From: Desulfovibrio sp.
GTDB taxonomy: Bacteria > Desulfobacterota > Desulfovibrionia > Desulfovibrionales > Desulfovibrionaceae
Assembly: GCF_034006445.1 (NCBI RefSeq)
Contig: NZ_JAVESS010000016.1
Span: 1 to 64,000, forward strand
Length of the DNA: 64,000 nucleotides
Reading direction: 5' to 3'
Shown here: positions 27,624 to 35,557 of the stretch, one piece after another
Numbering within the stretch: position 1 is the first letter of the stretch
How the letters are laid out: every line of letters begins with the position of its first letter
Program-made: the position numbers and the translations under genes
The notes under the pieces: generated by a model
Told to the model about the DNA's origin: nothing
The model's input: the letters and a program-made list of their open reading frames with translations, nothing else
Database searches by the model: none

Positions 27624-27920
27624 GTGGAACTGGAATTCCGTTTTCGCAATAATGACATGGGGATGTTGTTCCCCACGTTTCAGGAAAGAGTGAACGCCAT
27701 GCTGCCCGCCCAAAAAGCGGAAGCAGCAACCGAAGCTTCCGCCGCGACAGAGTTGAAGCCTCTGGTCACGGATACGCCGCACATGCTCAACAATGAAGAA
27801 ATGACCCAGGCACTTGCCCAGGTGGAAGAAGAAGCCGCCCAACACAGCCAGGAACTGATGCAGGCGCACTCCGGCCTCAATGAGCAGCGCGTGGCACGGC
27901 TTTTGGGGCTGCTTGACTAG
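27624..27920 (+). CDS. Small conserved-looking protein of unknown function
   Basis: The GTG at 27624 follows AAGGAG with 8-base spacing and gives 98 residues (VELEFRFRNNDMGMLF at the N-terminus). It is acidic with an Ala/Glu-rich middle and a predicted amphipathic helix in the C-terminal half (NEEMTQALAQVEEEAAQHSQ). No membrane segment, metal site or known family is recognised. The spacing, composition and clean start support a real gene. Confidence 0.6.
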   Translation: MELEFRFRNNDMGMLFPTFQERVNAMLPAQKAEAATEASAATELKPLVTDTPHMLNNEEMTQALAQVEEEAAQHSQELMQAHSGLNEQRVARLLGLLD

Positions 27921-27966
27921 AACAGATTCCCATTGAGCTGCTTCACATTGCAAAGGCAGTCTTGTT

Positions 27967-28119
27967 TAGAGCATTTTAACTTTGAAAAAGTGCAAATGCT
28001 CTAACGCTGTACGAAAGTACAGCGCGCCACAACGTGGCGTGGATTCAGCCGGAAATCGCATTTTTCGGCTGAATGAAAACTTTGAAATGTGAAGCATTTC
28101 AAAGTTAATCTGCTCTAGA
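27967..28119 (+). repeat. Intergenic repeat A, copy 3 (best complete copy)
   Basis: Five hairpins in a row: AGAGCATTT/AAATGCTCT, CGCTGTAC/GTACAGCG, CGCCAC/GTGGCG, TTCAGCCG/CGGCTGAA and ACTTTGAAATG/CATTTCAAAGT. The unit is about 150 bases and ends AATCTGCTCTAG. It follows the small gene at 27624. Confidence 0.85.
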
Positions 28120-28150
28120 AGTCCATTATTTTGACGGTGCGTTTCTCTTT

Positions 28151-28222
28151 GCCCAGAACGCAAGAACCGCCTTTGTTCTCCTGTGCGAAAGTGGAGCCAA
28201 AGGCGGTTCTTGCGTTCTGGGC
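28151..28222. repeat. Perfect 25-bp inverted repeat with 22-base loop
   Basis: The left arm 28151-28175 (starts GCCCAGAACGCAAGAACCGC) is the exact reverse complement of 28198-28222. It lies between convergent genes. There is no T-run right after either arm, but a 25-bp stem would terminate or protect transcripts from either side. Confidence 0.85.
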
Positions 28223-28248
28223 GGTATTATACGCCCTTGCGGGCAGCC

Positions 28249-29055
28249 CTACACCTCAAGGCTCAGGCCCACAGGGCAATGATCCGAGCCGTAAACGTCC
28301 TGCTCGATCCAGGCGTCACGGATGGCGGGCGCAAGCTCCTGCGACACAAAAAAGTAGTCAATGCGCCAGCCCACGTTCTTTTCGCGCGCCCGGCTCTTGT
28401 ACGACCACCACGAATAGTTGTCGGGCGCATCGCCGTGCACGTGACGGAACGTATCCACATAGCCCATGGCAAGAAAGCGATCCATAAAAGCCCGCTCTTC
28501 GGGCAGAAAGCCCGTATTTTTTTCATTCTGCCTGGGGCGGGCCAGATCAATGGGCCTGTGCGCGATGTTGAAATCGCCGCAGACCACAATGGGTTTTGTT
28601 TTGCGGCATTCTTCAGCATAGGCCAGAAAAGCCTCGAAATAGCCCATTTTGTAGGGCACCCGCTTGAATGCGCCTGTGGGTTTGCCGTTTTCGTCCAGCT
28701 CTTCTGCGCCGCCGTTGGGAAAATAGCCGTTGAAAAAATGAAATGCCGGGTATTCCAGATGCAGCAGACGCCCCTCGCCCTGATATTCGGGCTGCGGCAG
28801 TTCAGCGCTGCACGACAAAAAAGGTTTGCGGCTGTACACGGCCACGCCGGAATAACCCTTTTTTACACTGCTGGACGCCCAGCGCGATTCCCAGCCCGCA
28901 GGCTCCCGCACGGTTTCGTCCAGTTGTTCGGGGTGGGCCTTGGTTTCTTGCAGGGCCACCACATCCGCATCGGTCTGCGTGAACCAGTCCCATTCAGCCT
29001 TGGCGGATACCGCGCGCAGGCCGTTGACGTTCCAGGATACAAGTTTGAACTGCAT
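28249..29055 (-). CDS. xth: Exodeoxyribonuclease III
   Basis: This 268-residue protein has the ExoIII/AP endonuclease signature: VSWNVNGLRAV, LQETKAHPEQ (metal-binding Glu), GYSGVAVYSRK, CGDFNIAHRPIDL (Asp and Asn), GWRIDYFFVS and the final SDHCPVGLSL (catalytic Asp-His). It cleaves DNA at abasic sites and degrades from 3' ends during base excision repair. It is a stand-alone gene, convergent with the small gene upstream of the 25-bp inverted repeat. Confidence 0.95.
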   Translation of the reverse strand: MQFKLVSWNVNGLRAVSAKAEWDWFTQTDADVVALQETKAHPEQLDETVREPAGWESRWASSSVKKGYSGVAVYSRKPFLSCSAELPQPEYQGEGRLLHLEYPAFHFFNGYFPNGGAEELDENGKPTGAFKRVPYKMGYFEAFLAYAEECRKTKPIVVCGDFNIAHRPIDLARPRQNEKNTGFLPEERAFMDRFLAMGYVDTFRHVHGDAPDNYSWWSYKSRAREKNVGWRIDYFFVSQELAPAIRDAWIEQDVYGSDHCPVGLSLEV

Positions 29056-29228
29056 GAAACCTCCGGCCAGAGCATAGCCTTGCTGGCCCGGCCCCGCAAG
29101 CTCGACTGGAACATAAGCGCTGTTGCCGATTGCGCAAAAAGAAGCTTTGCTGTAGTAATAAGCCAGGGTTGCATCACGCAGCGCCGGGCTTTCCGGCGCA
29201 TGAGCCCATGAAATTTAGGAGTCGCTCC

Positions 29229-29819
29229 ATGGAAATTTTGCCCATCAGACGCGCCATATTAAGCGTCACGGACAAAAGCGGCCTTGTGGAATTCGCCACT
29301 TTTCTGACAGCCCGCGGCGTGGAGCTTATCTCCACCGGCGGCACCCAGAAAGTGCTGGAGGCGGCGGGGTTGCCCGTCACCGCGGTAAGCACGGTAACCG
29401 GTTTCCCCGAAATTCTCGGCGGCCGGGTAAAAACCCTGCACCCCAAGATTCACGCAGGCATTCTGGCCAACAAGGACGAAGAATCCCACATGCAGACCCT
29501 GACCGAAAAAGGCATACGCCCTTTTGACCTCGTCTGCGTCAACCTCTACGACTTTGCGGGCGCAGTGGAGCGGCACCTTTCGCTTGAGGAAGCCGTGGAA
29601 GAAATCGACATCGGCGGCCCATGTATGTTGCGGGCGGCTGCCAAGAACTTTCACAGCGTCCTTGTGCTGTCCTCACCCCAGTGGTACCCCATGGCCATGG
29701 ACGAAATGCGCGCCCACGACAACGGTGTTGGCCTGGAATTTCGCCAGATTATGGCTTCGAGGGCCTTTGAGGCCACTTCGCGCTACGACGCCCTTATCAC
29801 GTCCTATCTTCGTCCTTAA
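29229..29819 (+). CDS. purH: IMP cyclohydrolase (PurH N-terminal, MGS-like domain only)
   Basis: The start at 29229 follows TAGGAG and gives 196 residues. Motifs IRRAILSVTDKSGLVEFA, ISTGGT, TGFPEILGGRVKTLHPKIHA and EEIDIGGPCMLRAAAKN are those of the inosine monophosphate cyclohydrolase half of PurH. The AICAR transformylase half (about 320 residues) is absent, and a stop and terminator follow at the domain boundary. It is therefore a natural single-domain enzyme closing the IMP ring, with the formyl transfer done elsewhere. Split PurH is known in sulfate reducers and archaea. Confidence 0.88.
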   Translation: MEILPIRRAILSVTDKSGLVEFATFLTARGVELISTGGTQKVLEAAGLPVTAVSTVTGFPEILGGRVKTLHPKIHAGILANKDEESHMQTLTEKGIRPFDLVCVNLYDFAGAVERHLSLEEAVEEIDIGGPCMLRAAAKNFHSVLVLSSPQWYPMAMDEMRAHDNGVGLEFRQIMASRAFEATSRYDALITSYLRP

Positions 29820-29830
29820 CCGTCCTGCCA

Positions 29831-29857
29831 CGGGGCGGCCCCGCCGCCCCGTTTTTT
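29831..29857 (+). terminator. Rho-independent terminator after purH
   Basis: CGGGGCGG pairs with CCGCCCCG across a 5-base loop and is followed by TTTTTT. Confidence 0.88.
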
Positions 29858-29930
29858 CCAAGCCACGGCCGCCGAACCAGTCGCTCCGGCCGCAGAAAAT
29901 ACAAAAACACACGCCCGTCAGGAGCCGACC

Positions 29931-31598
29931 ATTCCAAAACCAGAAGGCAATGTACAGGGGCTGAAACCGAGCCAGCTTACCGCCCTCAACCGTTTGTTCA
30001 ACCGCCGTTTTCCGGCGGAAGACGTCTATACGGTGGAGCAGGCGCGTGAACTGGCCCTGCTTTCACGCGCCGTAGGACGGCAGGTTGGCCTGCTCATAGA
30101 CCGCAAGGGCCGCGTGCAGATGGTCATTGTGGGCGAGCCGGGCAGCATATTGATTCCTGAACTGCCCAGAGGCCGCAGCGGCAACGAACGCCTGCGTGGC
30201 CTGCGTCTCTTGCACACGCACCTGACCCCCGGCGGCATCAGCCAGGAAGACCTCATGGATATGCTCTTCCTCCGGCTGGACGCCGTCATCGCGCTTACGG
30301 TCAATCCCGTGGGCGACCCCGTGCAGTGGCAGGCCGCGCATTTGCTGCCCTCCAGCGTCAACGGCCAGGCCTACCACCTTGACCAGCCCCGCCCCTGGGA
30401 CCGCACGGCGGCCCATATGACGGACACGGCCGAAGCGCTGGAAGAAGAGCTGTCCCGCAGGGCCGAAGACGCCAAGGAGGCGGACGGCAGCCCGCGAGTT
30501 CTGCTGGTTTCCGTGGCTGCTGTGCCCCGCATCATTCAGGAGCGCAACCTGGACGAACTGGGCGAGCTGGCGCGCACCGCCGGTCTGACCGTGGCCGGGC
30601 GTATGGTGCAACGCGTGACCCAGGTGAACCCGCGCCTTATCATGGGCCGGGGCAAGGTGGCGGAGCTTGAAGTGCTGGCCCTGCAAGGCAGAGCGGGCAT
30701 GCTGATCTTTGACGGCGAGCTTTCGCCCTCGCAACTGCACAATCTGGCTGACATCACCGAGCGCAAGGTCATAGACCGTACACAGCTTATTCTTGATATT
30801 TTTGCCCAGCACGCCGTTAGCCGCGCGGGCAAGTTGCAGGTGGAACTGGCCCAGTTGCGCTACACCCAGCCGCGCCTGGTGGGCAAAAACCGCGCCATGG
30901 ACCGCCTCATGGGCGGCATCGGCGGGCGCGGCCCCGGCGAAACCAAACTTGAGACCGACCGCCGCAAAATACGCGACCGCATGGCCCGCATCCGCAAGGA
31001 GCTTGACCAGTTACGCCGCCAGCGCTCCTTTACCAGGGCGCGCCGCTCACGTCAGGGCATCCCCCTGGCCGCCCTTGTGGGCTACACCAATGCGGGCAAG
31101 TCCACCTTGCTCAATACGCTCACCCGCTCCGAGGTGCTTGCGGAGAACAAACTTTTCGCCACTCTTGATCCCACCACGCGGCGGCTGCGCTTTCCCGCTG
31201 AAAAAGAGCTTATTCTGGCCGACACCGTAGGGTTTATCCGCAATCTGCCCAAGGAACTCATGGACGCTTTTCGCGCCACCCTTGAGGAACTGGAGGCTGC
31301 CCAGCTGCTTCTGCATGTGGCCGATGCCTCGCATCCCGACCTTTTGCAGCAGATCAACGCCGTGGAAACCATACTGGCCGAAATGGAGCTTGACCGCGTG
31401 CCGCGCCTGCTCATCCTCAATAAATGGGATCAGCTGGAAGCCCCTGCCAGGGCGGAACTGGCCGACGCCTTTCCCCTTGCCCTGCCCATTACCGCCAAAA
31501 CAGGCGAGGGCTGCAAGGTGCTGCTGGAAGAGCTTGAAATGCGCCTGCTGCACGAGGCCACGAACATTGTTGAAGATATCCCGTACAGCCTCAACTAG
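29931..31598 (+). CDS. hflX: Ribosome-associated GTPase HflX, apparent ATT start
   Basis: The protein has the HflX N-domain, a Gly-rich segment (MGRGKVAELEV, GGIGGRGPGETKLETDRR) and GTPase motifs GYTNAGKST (G1), DPTTRRL (G2), DTVGFI (G3) and NKWD (G4). HflX splits stalled ribosomes. No ATG, GTG or TTG exists in frame between the purH stop and the TTG at 29994. The 29994 TTG would remove the conserved GNVQGLKPSQLTALNRL stretch. AGGAG at 29920-29924 lies 6 bases before an ATT at 29931, giving IPKPEGNVQGLK, so a rare ATT start is proposed (555 residues). If wrong, the start is 29994. A terminator follows at 31628. Confidence 0.9.
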   Translation: MPKPEGNVQGLKPSQLTALNRLFNRRFPAEDVYTVEQARELALLSRAVGRQVGLLIDRKGRVQMVIVGEPGSILIPELPRGRSGNERLRGLRLLHTHLTPGGISQEDLMDMLFLRLDAVIALTVNPVGDPVQWQAAHLLPSSVNGQAYHLDQPRPWDRTAAHMTDTAEALEEELSRRAEDAKEADGSPRVLLVSVAAVPRIIQERNLDELGELARTAGLTVAGRMVQRVTQVNPRLIMGRGKVAELEVLALQGRAGMLIFDGELSPSQLHNLADITERKVIDRTQLILDIFAQHAVSRAGKLQVELAQLRYTQPRLVGKNRAMDRLMGGIGGRGPGETKLETDRRKIRDRMARIRKELDQLRRQRSFTRARRSRQGIPLAALVGYTNAGKSTLLNTLTRSEVLAENKLFATLDPTTRRLRFPAEKELILADTVGFIRNLPKELMDAFRATLEELEAAQLLLHVADASHPDLLQQINAVETILAEMELDRVPRLLILNKWDQLEAPARAELADAFPLALPITAKTGEGCKVLLEELEMRLLHEATNIVEDIPYSLN

Positions 31599-31627
31599 AC
31601 ACTGTCTGGAGCATATAACGCTTGAAA

Positions 31628-31659
31628 AGCCCGCATGCCGAAGCATGCGGGCTTTTTTT
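31628..31659 (+). terminator. Rho-independent terminator after hflX
   Basis: AGCCCGCATGC pairs with GCATGCGGGCT across a 4-base loop and is followed by TTTTTT. Confidence 0.9.
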
Positions 31660-31727
31660 CAATACACAAACGCGCCGCACTCTTGCGGAACGTTGGGGCA
31701 TGTGCCCTTTTGCAAAGGTAAAATGCC

Positions 31728-32423
31728 TTAAATTTTCGTGACGCCCTGCGTATCGCCAGCCATAGTGTCCTGCCCGGGAGCGGGTTTTTCCGGCGCGGGC
31801 TGGGGCTTGGGTTCACCAGGCGTGGCGGGAGCAGGCGCGGCAGGGGCAGCAGGCGCGCTTTTTGCGACGGCATACTGGCGGGCCGTGCTTTCCATAACGG
31901 CCCGTCCCACCACCAGCCATTTGTCGCCAACCTTGCGCAGGGCAAGCCAACTTGTCATGCGGGCAGGGGTGGTCACCTGGGCCACGGCGGCGTCGGAGCC
32001 GATTTCCGTAATCTTGGCGTTATTCAGGCTTTCAGGCACCCAGGGGCAGTTGGGCGTCTCAACCTCACGGCATTGGGCCATAAGCTCGCCCGTGCTGACG
32101 CCACGGTTGAACTGGTTGTGCAGGCGCGATTCCATATCCACGATGCTGCCCAAAATCTCATCCATGCCGCCAATGCCGAGCGAACGGCCCAAGCTGTCCA
32201 AAAGTCCCAGCGGCGCCTCTTCTTTGGCGAGATTCTTCATTTCATTATTGGCAAAGCTCTTCATGTCCATACCAGCCAGAAAAGCGGCACTGTCGTTCTT
32301 TTTCAAAGCCTCGGCCATGCCGTTAAGCGCTTTTTGCGGCCCGGAGGAAACGCAGGCGGCCACCAGCGCCGCCAGAATAAGCAATACAAAAAAATAACGT
32401 GAGGAACGGCTACCTATTTTCAT
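31728..32423 (-). CDS. Lipoprotein of unknown function with Pro/Ala-rich tail
   Basis: The ATG at 32423 (AAGGGG upstream) gives 231 residues. The signal peptide ends ILAALVAAC, a lipobox, so Cys is lipidated. The mature part (residues near 30-180) looks like a globular domain of the DUF4878/NTF2-like type, with LNGMAEALKKNDSAAFLAGM, and ends in WLALRKVGDKWLVVG. A tail of Ala/Pro repeats (APAAPAPATPGEPKPQPAPE) follows. The role is unknown. It is flanked by a terminator on one side and repeat B on the other. Confidence 0.75.
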   Translation of the reverse strand: MKIGSRSSRYFFVLLILAALVAACVSSGPQKALNGMAEALKKNDSAAFLAGMDMKSFANNEMKNLAKEEAPLGLLDSLGRSLGIGGMDEILGSIVDMESRLHNQFNRGVSTGELMAQCREVETPNCPWVPESLNNAKITEIGSDAAVAQVTTPARMTSWLALRKVGDKWLVVGRAVMESTARQYAVAKSAPAAPAAPAPATPGEPKPQPAPEKPAPGQDTMAGDTQGVTKI

Positions 32424-32527
32424 ACACACCCCTTGGCAAATATTCAGCATTTCAACTTTGGGAACAAACATTCCCATAGGTTTACATCGTTTACCTTGCT
32501 GCGCGACAGCTCCATAAAACAGCACCT

Positions 32528-32677
32528 AGAGCAGATTAACTTTGAGAATGTACATTCTCAAAGTTTAAGATACGCTCGCTTCGGTGCTTAACCGCGCAGA
32601 TAAACTGCGCTTACACCTCTGCGGCGGGCGTCTGCTTCCGCATCCGCCAGAGCAATTTCAAAGTGAAATTGCTCTAG
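32528..32677. repeat. Intergenic repeat B, copy 1
   Basis: A block of hairpins: AACTTTGAGAATG/CATTCTCAAAGTT, GCGCAGATAAACTGCGC and AGCAATTTCA/TGAAATTGCT. Its outer ends are AGAGCAGATT and TTGCTCTAG. A closely similar 150-base block lies at 56550 and partial ones at 59617 and 36550. Confidence 0.85.
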
Positions 32678-33081
32678 AAACAGCACTTGCGCCTTTGTGA
32701 CTGTTGCCCGCGTGAAGGCTACAGGCATGTCATTTTGATAGTGCCCTGGCCACGCGCCAGACTGCATCAACAGCGCATCTGGAACGCCACAGACTTTTTA
32801 TACCCTTTCGCGCGCGCCAGAGCAAATCAACTTTACCAATTTATCTCCGCAACGTCTCAATGCTGCCGCTTTGACGCGTGACCGCGCCGTGACACCACTT
32901 TTGCGCTGTCACGGCGCGCCCCTGCACACGCTGCGGCCCACCGCGCCACGATGAACGCGCCCAAAAGCAAAGGGGCCGCCGCTCCGCCGCAGGGCTTTTT
33001 TTCCTCCCGGCCTTCTGCTACACATGGGCCACGAGCAGCGCACGGCATTGTGCCTGAGGCGCAGCGTCAGGAGGCACTTAC
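32678..33081. other. No gene recognised
   Basis: Roughly 400 bases upstream of rfbF with no coding frame showing family features. It presumably contains the promoter of the CDP-glucose cluster. Confidence 0.5.
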
Positions 33082-33846
33082 ATGAAAGTCATTATTATGT
33101 GTGGCGGCAAGGGCACGCGCTTGCGCGAAGAAACCTCGGTCAAACCCAAGCCTATGGTCGAGATCGGCGGACGGCCCGTGCTGTGGCACATCATGTCCAT
33201 TTATGCCCGCTTCGGCTTCAAGGATTTTGTACTGCCGCTGGGCTACAAGGGGCAGGTCATAAAGCAGTATTTTCATGACTACAATATCCGCAACACGGAT
33301 TTTACCGTTGATCTGAAAAACGGCGACATCACCACCTACCCCAGTCACATTGAAGACTGGCGCGTCACCCTGTGCGACACCGGCGAGGACACCCTCAAGG
33401 GCGGTCGTCTCAAACGTGTGGCCAAGTATATTGACACTGACAGCTTCATGGTCACTTATGGCGACGGCGTGGCCGACATCGACCTGCAAAAGCTTATCGA
33501 GTTCCACAAGCAGTCAGGCAGCATCGGCACCTTCACGGGCGTGCGCATGCCCTCGCGTTTCGGCACAGTGCGTACCGACGACAAGGGCAAAATCCTTTCA
33601 TGGGAAGAAAAACCCGTGCTGGACGAATACATCAACTGCGGCTTTTTTGTCTTCAAACGCGAGTTTCTGGACTACCTCACCGAGGACGAAAGCTGCGACC
33701 TTGAAAAAGAACCCCTGCAAAGGCTTGCGGCTGAAGGGCAGCTTTCAATGTACCCGCATCCCGGCCAGTGGCAGTGCATGGACACGCTGCGCGACTCCAT
33801 CAAGCTCAACGAGCTTTGGGACTCCGGCCGCGCTTTCTGGGTGTAA
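33082..33846 (+). CDS. rfbF: Glucose-1-phosphate cytidylyltransferase
   Basis: This 254-residue nucleotidyltransferase has the N-terminal GGKGTRLREETSVKPKPMV signature, where the EE pair marks the cytidylyltransferase (RfbF) rather than the thymidylyl- or uridylyltransferase branch. FMVTYGDGVADID and WQCMDTLRD are also typical. It makes CDP-glucose from CTP and glucose-1-phosphate, the first step to CDP-3,6-dideoxyhexoses and related sugars. rfbG follows after 96 bases. Confidence 0.95.
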   Translation: MKVIIMCGGKGTRLREETSVKPKPMVEIGGRPVLWHIMSIYARFGFKDFVLPLGYKGQVIKQYFHDYNIRNTDFTVDLKNGDITTYPSHIEDWRVTLCDTGEDTLKGGRLKRVAKYIDTDSFMVTYGDGVADIDLQKLIEFHKQSGSIGTFTGVRMPSRFGTVRTDDKGKILSWEEKPVLDEYINCGFFVFKREFLDYLTEDESCDLEKEPLQRLAAEGQLSMYPHPGQWQCMDTLRDSIKLNELWDSGRAFWV

Positions 33847-33942
33847 ACCCGCGTTTCACGTCAGGCGCGTCGGGACGGAACGGAGCATCTTTGTTCCAGC
33901 TTCCGTCCTGTCGCGCTGCAACCATTTCTGAAGGAGCAAACC

Positions 33943-35058
33943 ATGTTTGCCAACGCATACAAGGGACGCCGGGTTTTCGTAACCGGGCACACGGGCTTTA
34001 AAGGCTCCTGGCTGGCGGCATGGCTGAGCCAGATGGGCGCTGTGGTGGGCGGTTTTTCCGACGACGTGCCCACCACCCCTTCGCATTACAGCGCCATGAA
34101 CCTTGGCGCGCACCTTGAGACCGACCTGCGCGGCGACATTCGCGACCGCGACGCCCTTGTGCGGGCCGTGCGCCAGTTCCGCCCGGACGCGGTCTTCCAT
34201 CTGGCCGCCCAGGCCCTGGTGCGTAAATCCTATGACGATCCGGCGCTTACGTTTGAGTCCAACATGATGGGCACGCTCAACATGCTGGAGGCAGTGCGCG
34301 CCTGCCCCGACGTCGGCGCTGTGGTCATGATCACCTCGGACAAGTGCTACCGCAATGACGAGTGGGTGTGGGGCTACCGCGAAACCGACCACCTTGGCGG
34401 GCACGATCCCTACTCCGCTTCCAAGAGCTGCGCCGAAATCATCGCGCATTCCTATTTTGAGAGCTTTTTCAAGGACGGCCCGGCCTGCGCCACGGTGCGC
34501 GCGGGCAACGTCATCGGCGGCGGCGACTGGGCCACAGACCGCATTGTGCCCGACTGCGCCCGTGCCTGGGCAGCAGGCCAGCCTGTGCAGATCCGCAGCC
34601 CCTGGGCCACCCGCCCCTGGCAGCTGGTTCTGGAGCCGCTTTCGGGCTACCTGTGGCTGGGCGCGCGGCTGCTTCTTGGCCAGAACAACCCCTTTGACCT
34701 GCGCGGTCAGGCGTACAACTTCGGCCCCGCCGCTGATGTGAACAATACCGTGGCCGAGGTGGTTGAAGCCCTGGCCATGCACTGGCCCGGCTTTAACAGC
34801 GAAATGGACAAGGCCGGGCAGGCCGGCATGAAGGAATGCACCCTGCTCAAGCTTTGCTGCGACAAGGCCCTGGCCCATCTGGGCTGGAAGGCCACGCTGA
34901 ATTTTGAAGAAACCATCCGCTACACTGCGGAATGGTACCACTGCTTCTATCAGGGCGAAGGCGGGAAAAAACCGCAGAACATGCTGGACTTCACGCTGGG
35001 CCAGATTTCGGCCTATGTGAACGCCGCCGAACAGCGCGGACAGGTGTGGGTAAAGTAA
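33943..35058 (+). CDS. rfbG: CDP-glucose 4,6-dehydratase
   Basis: This 371-residue short-chain dehydrogenase has the NAD-binding GHTGFKGSWLAAWL motif, FHLAAQALVRKSYDDP, the STDK-like MITSDKCY, and a catalytic Y-x3-K site in DPYSASKSCAE. The form GHTGFKGSWL is specific to CDP-glucose 4,6-dehydratases. It converts CDP-glucose to CDP-4-keto-6-deoxyglucose. The stop overlaps the next gene's ATG. Confidence 0.95.
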   Translation: MFANAYKGRRVFVTGHTGFKGSWLAAWLSQMGAVVGGFSDDVPTTPSHYSAMNLGAHLETDLRGDIRDRDALVRAVRQFRPDAVFHLAAQALVRKSYDDPALTFESNMMGTLNMLEAVRACPDVGAVVMITSDKCYRNDEWVWGYRETDHLGGHDPYSASKSCAEIIAHSYFESFFKDGPACATVRAGNVIGGGDWATDRIVPDCARAWAAGQPVQIRSPWATRPWQLVLEPLSGYLWLGARLLLGQNNPFDLRGQAYNFGPAADVNNTVAEVVEALAMHWPGFNSEMDKAGQAGMKECTLLKLCCDKALAHLGWKATLNFEETIRYTAEWYHCFYQGEGGKKPQNMLDFTLGQISAYVNAAEQRGQVWVK

Positions 35059-35555
35059 TGGAAGCCACAGAAAGCACGGCGCAGGATGTGGGCATTGAAG
35101 GCGCATTGCTGCAACCGCTGGCGGTGATCCCCACTCCCGGCGGCCCGGTGATGCATATGTTGCGCCCCGAATCCGCCCTGCTGCCCGATTTTCACCAGTG
35201 CTTCGGCGAAATATATTTTTCCGAAGTTCTGCCCGGTCACGTCAAGGCGTGGAAGCGCCATACCCGCCAGGTACAGCATTTTGCCGTTCCTTCCGGCCTT
35301 TTGCGCATCGTGCTGTATGATGACAGGCAAGGCTCCGCCACTAAAGGCGTTTTGTGCGAACTGGCCCTGGGCAGGCCGGACAACTACGCCCTGCTGCGCA
35401 TCCCCACGGGCGTGTGGTACGGCTTTGCGGCCATGGGCGACGCGCCTGCCCTCATATGCAACTGTGCGGACATTCCCCACGATCCGACCGAAGGCCAGCG
35501 CCTGCCCGTGGATGATCCTTCCATTCCCTACTCCTGGAACGCGGGAAAGGCATAA
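35058..35555 (+). CDS. dTDP-4-dehydrorhamnose 3,5-epimerase family sugar epimerase
   Basis: The ATG at 35058 shares an A with the rfbG stop codon, so the genes are translationally coupled. The 165-residue product is a cupin of the RmlC family: FHQCFGEIYFSEVLPGHVKAWKRHT, LRIVLYDDR and RIPTGVWYGFAAMG, with the HxxxxQ-type catalytic surroundings (WKRHTRQVQHF). Next to rfbFG it is expected to act on the CDP-4-keto-6-deoxy sugar. No rfbH dehydrase or reductase gene follows, so the final sugar cannot be named. Confidence 0.82.
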   Translation: MEATESTAQDVGIEGALLQPLAVIPTPGGPVMHMLRPESALLPDFHQCFGEIYFSEVLPGHVKAWKRHTRQVQHFAVPSGLLRIVLYDDRQGSATKGVLCELALGRPDNYALLRIPTGVWYGFAAMGDAPALICNCADIPHDPTEGQRLPVDDPSIPYSWNAGKA

Positions 35556-35557
35556 CC

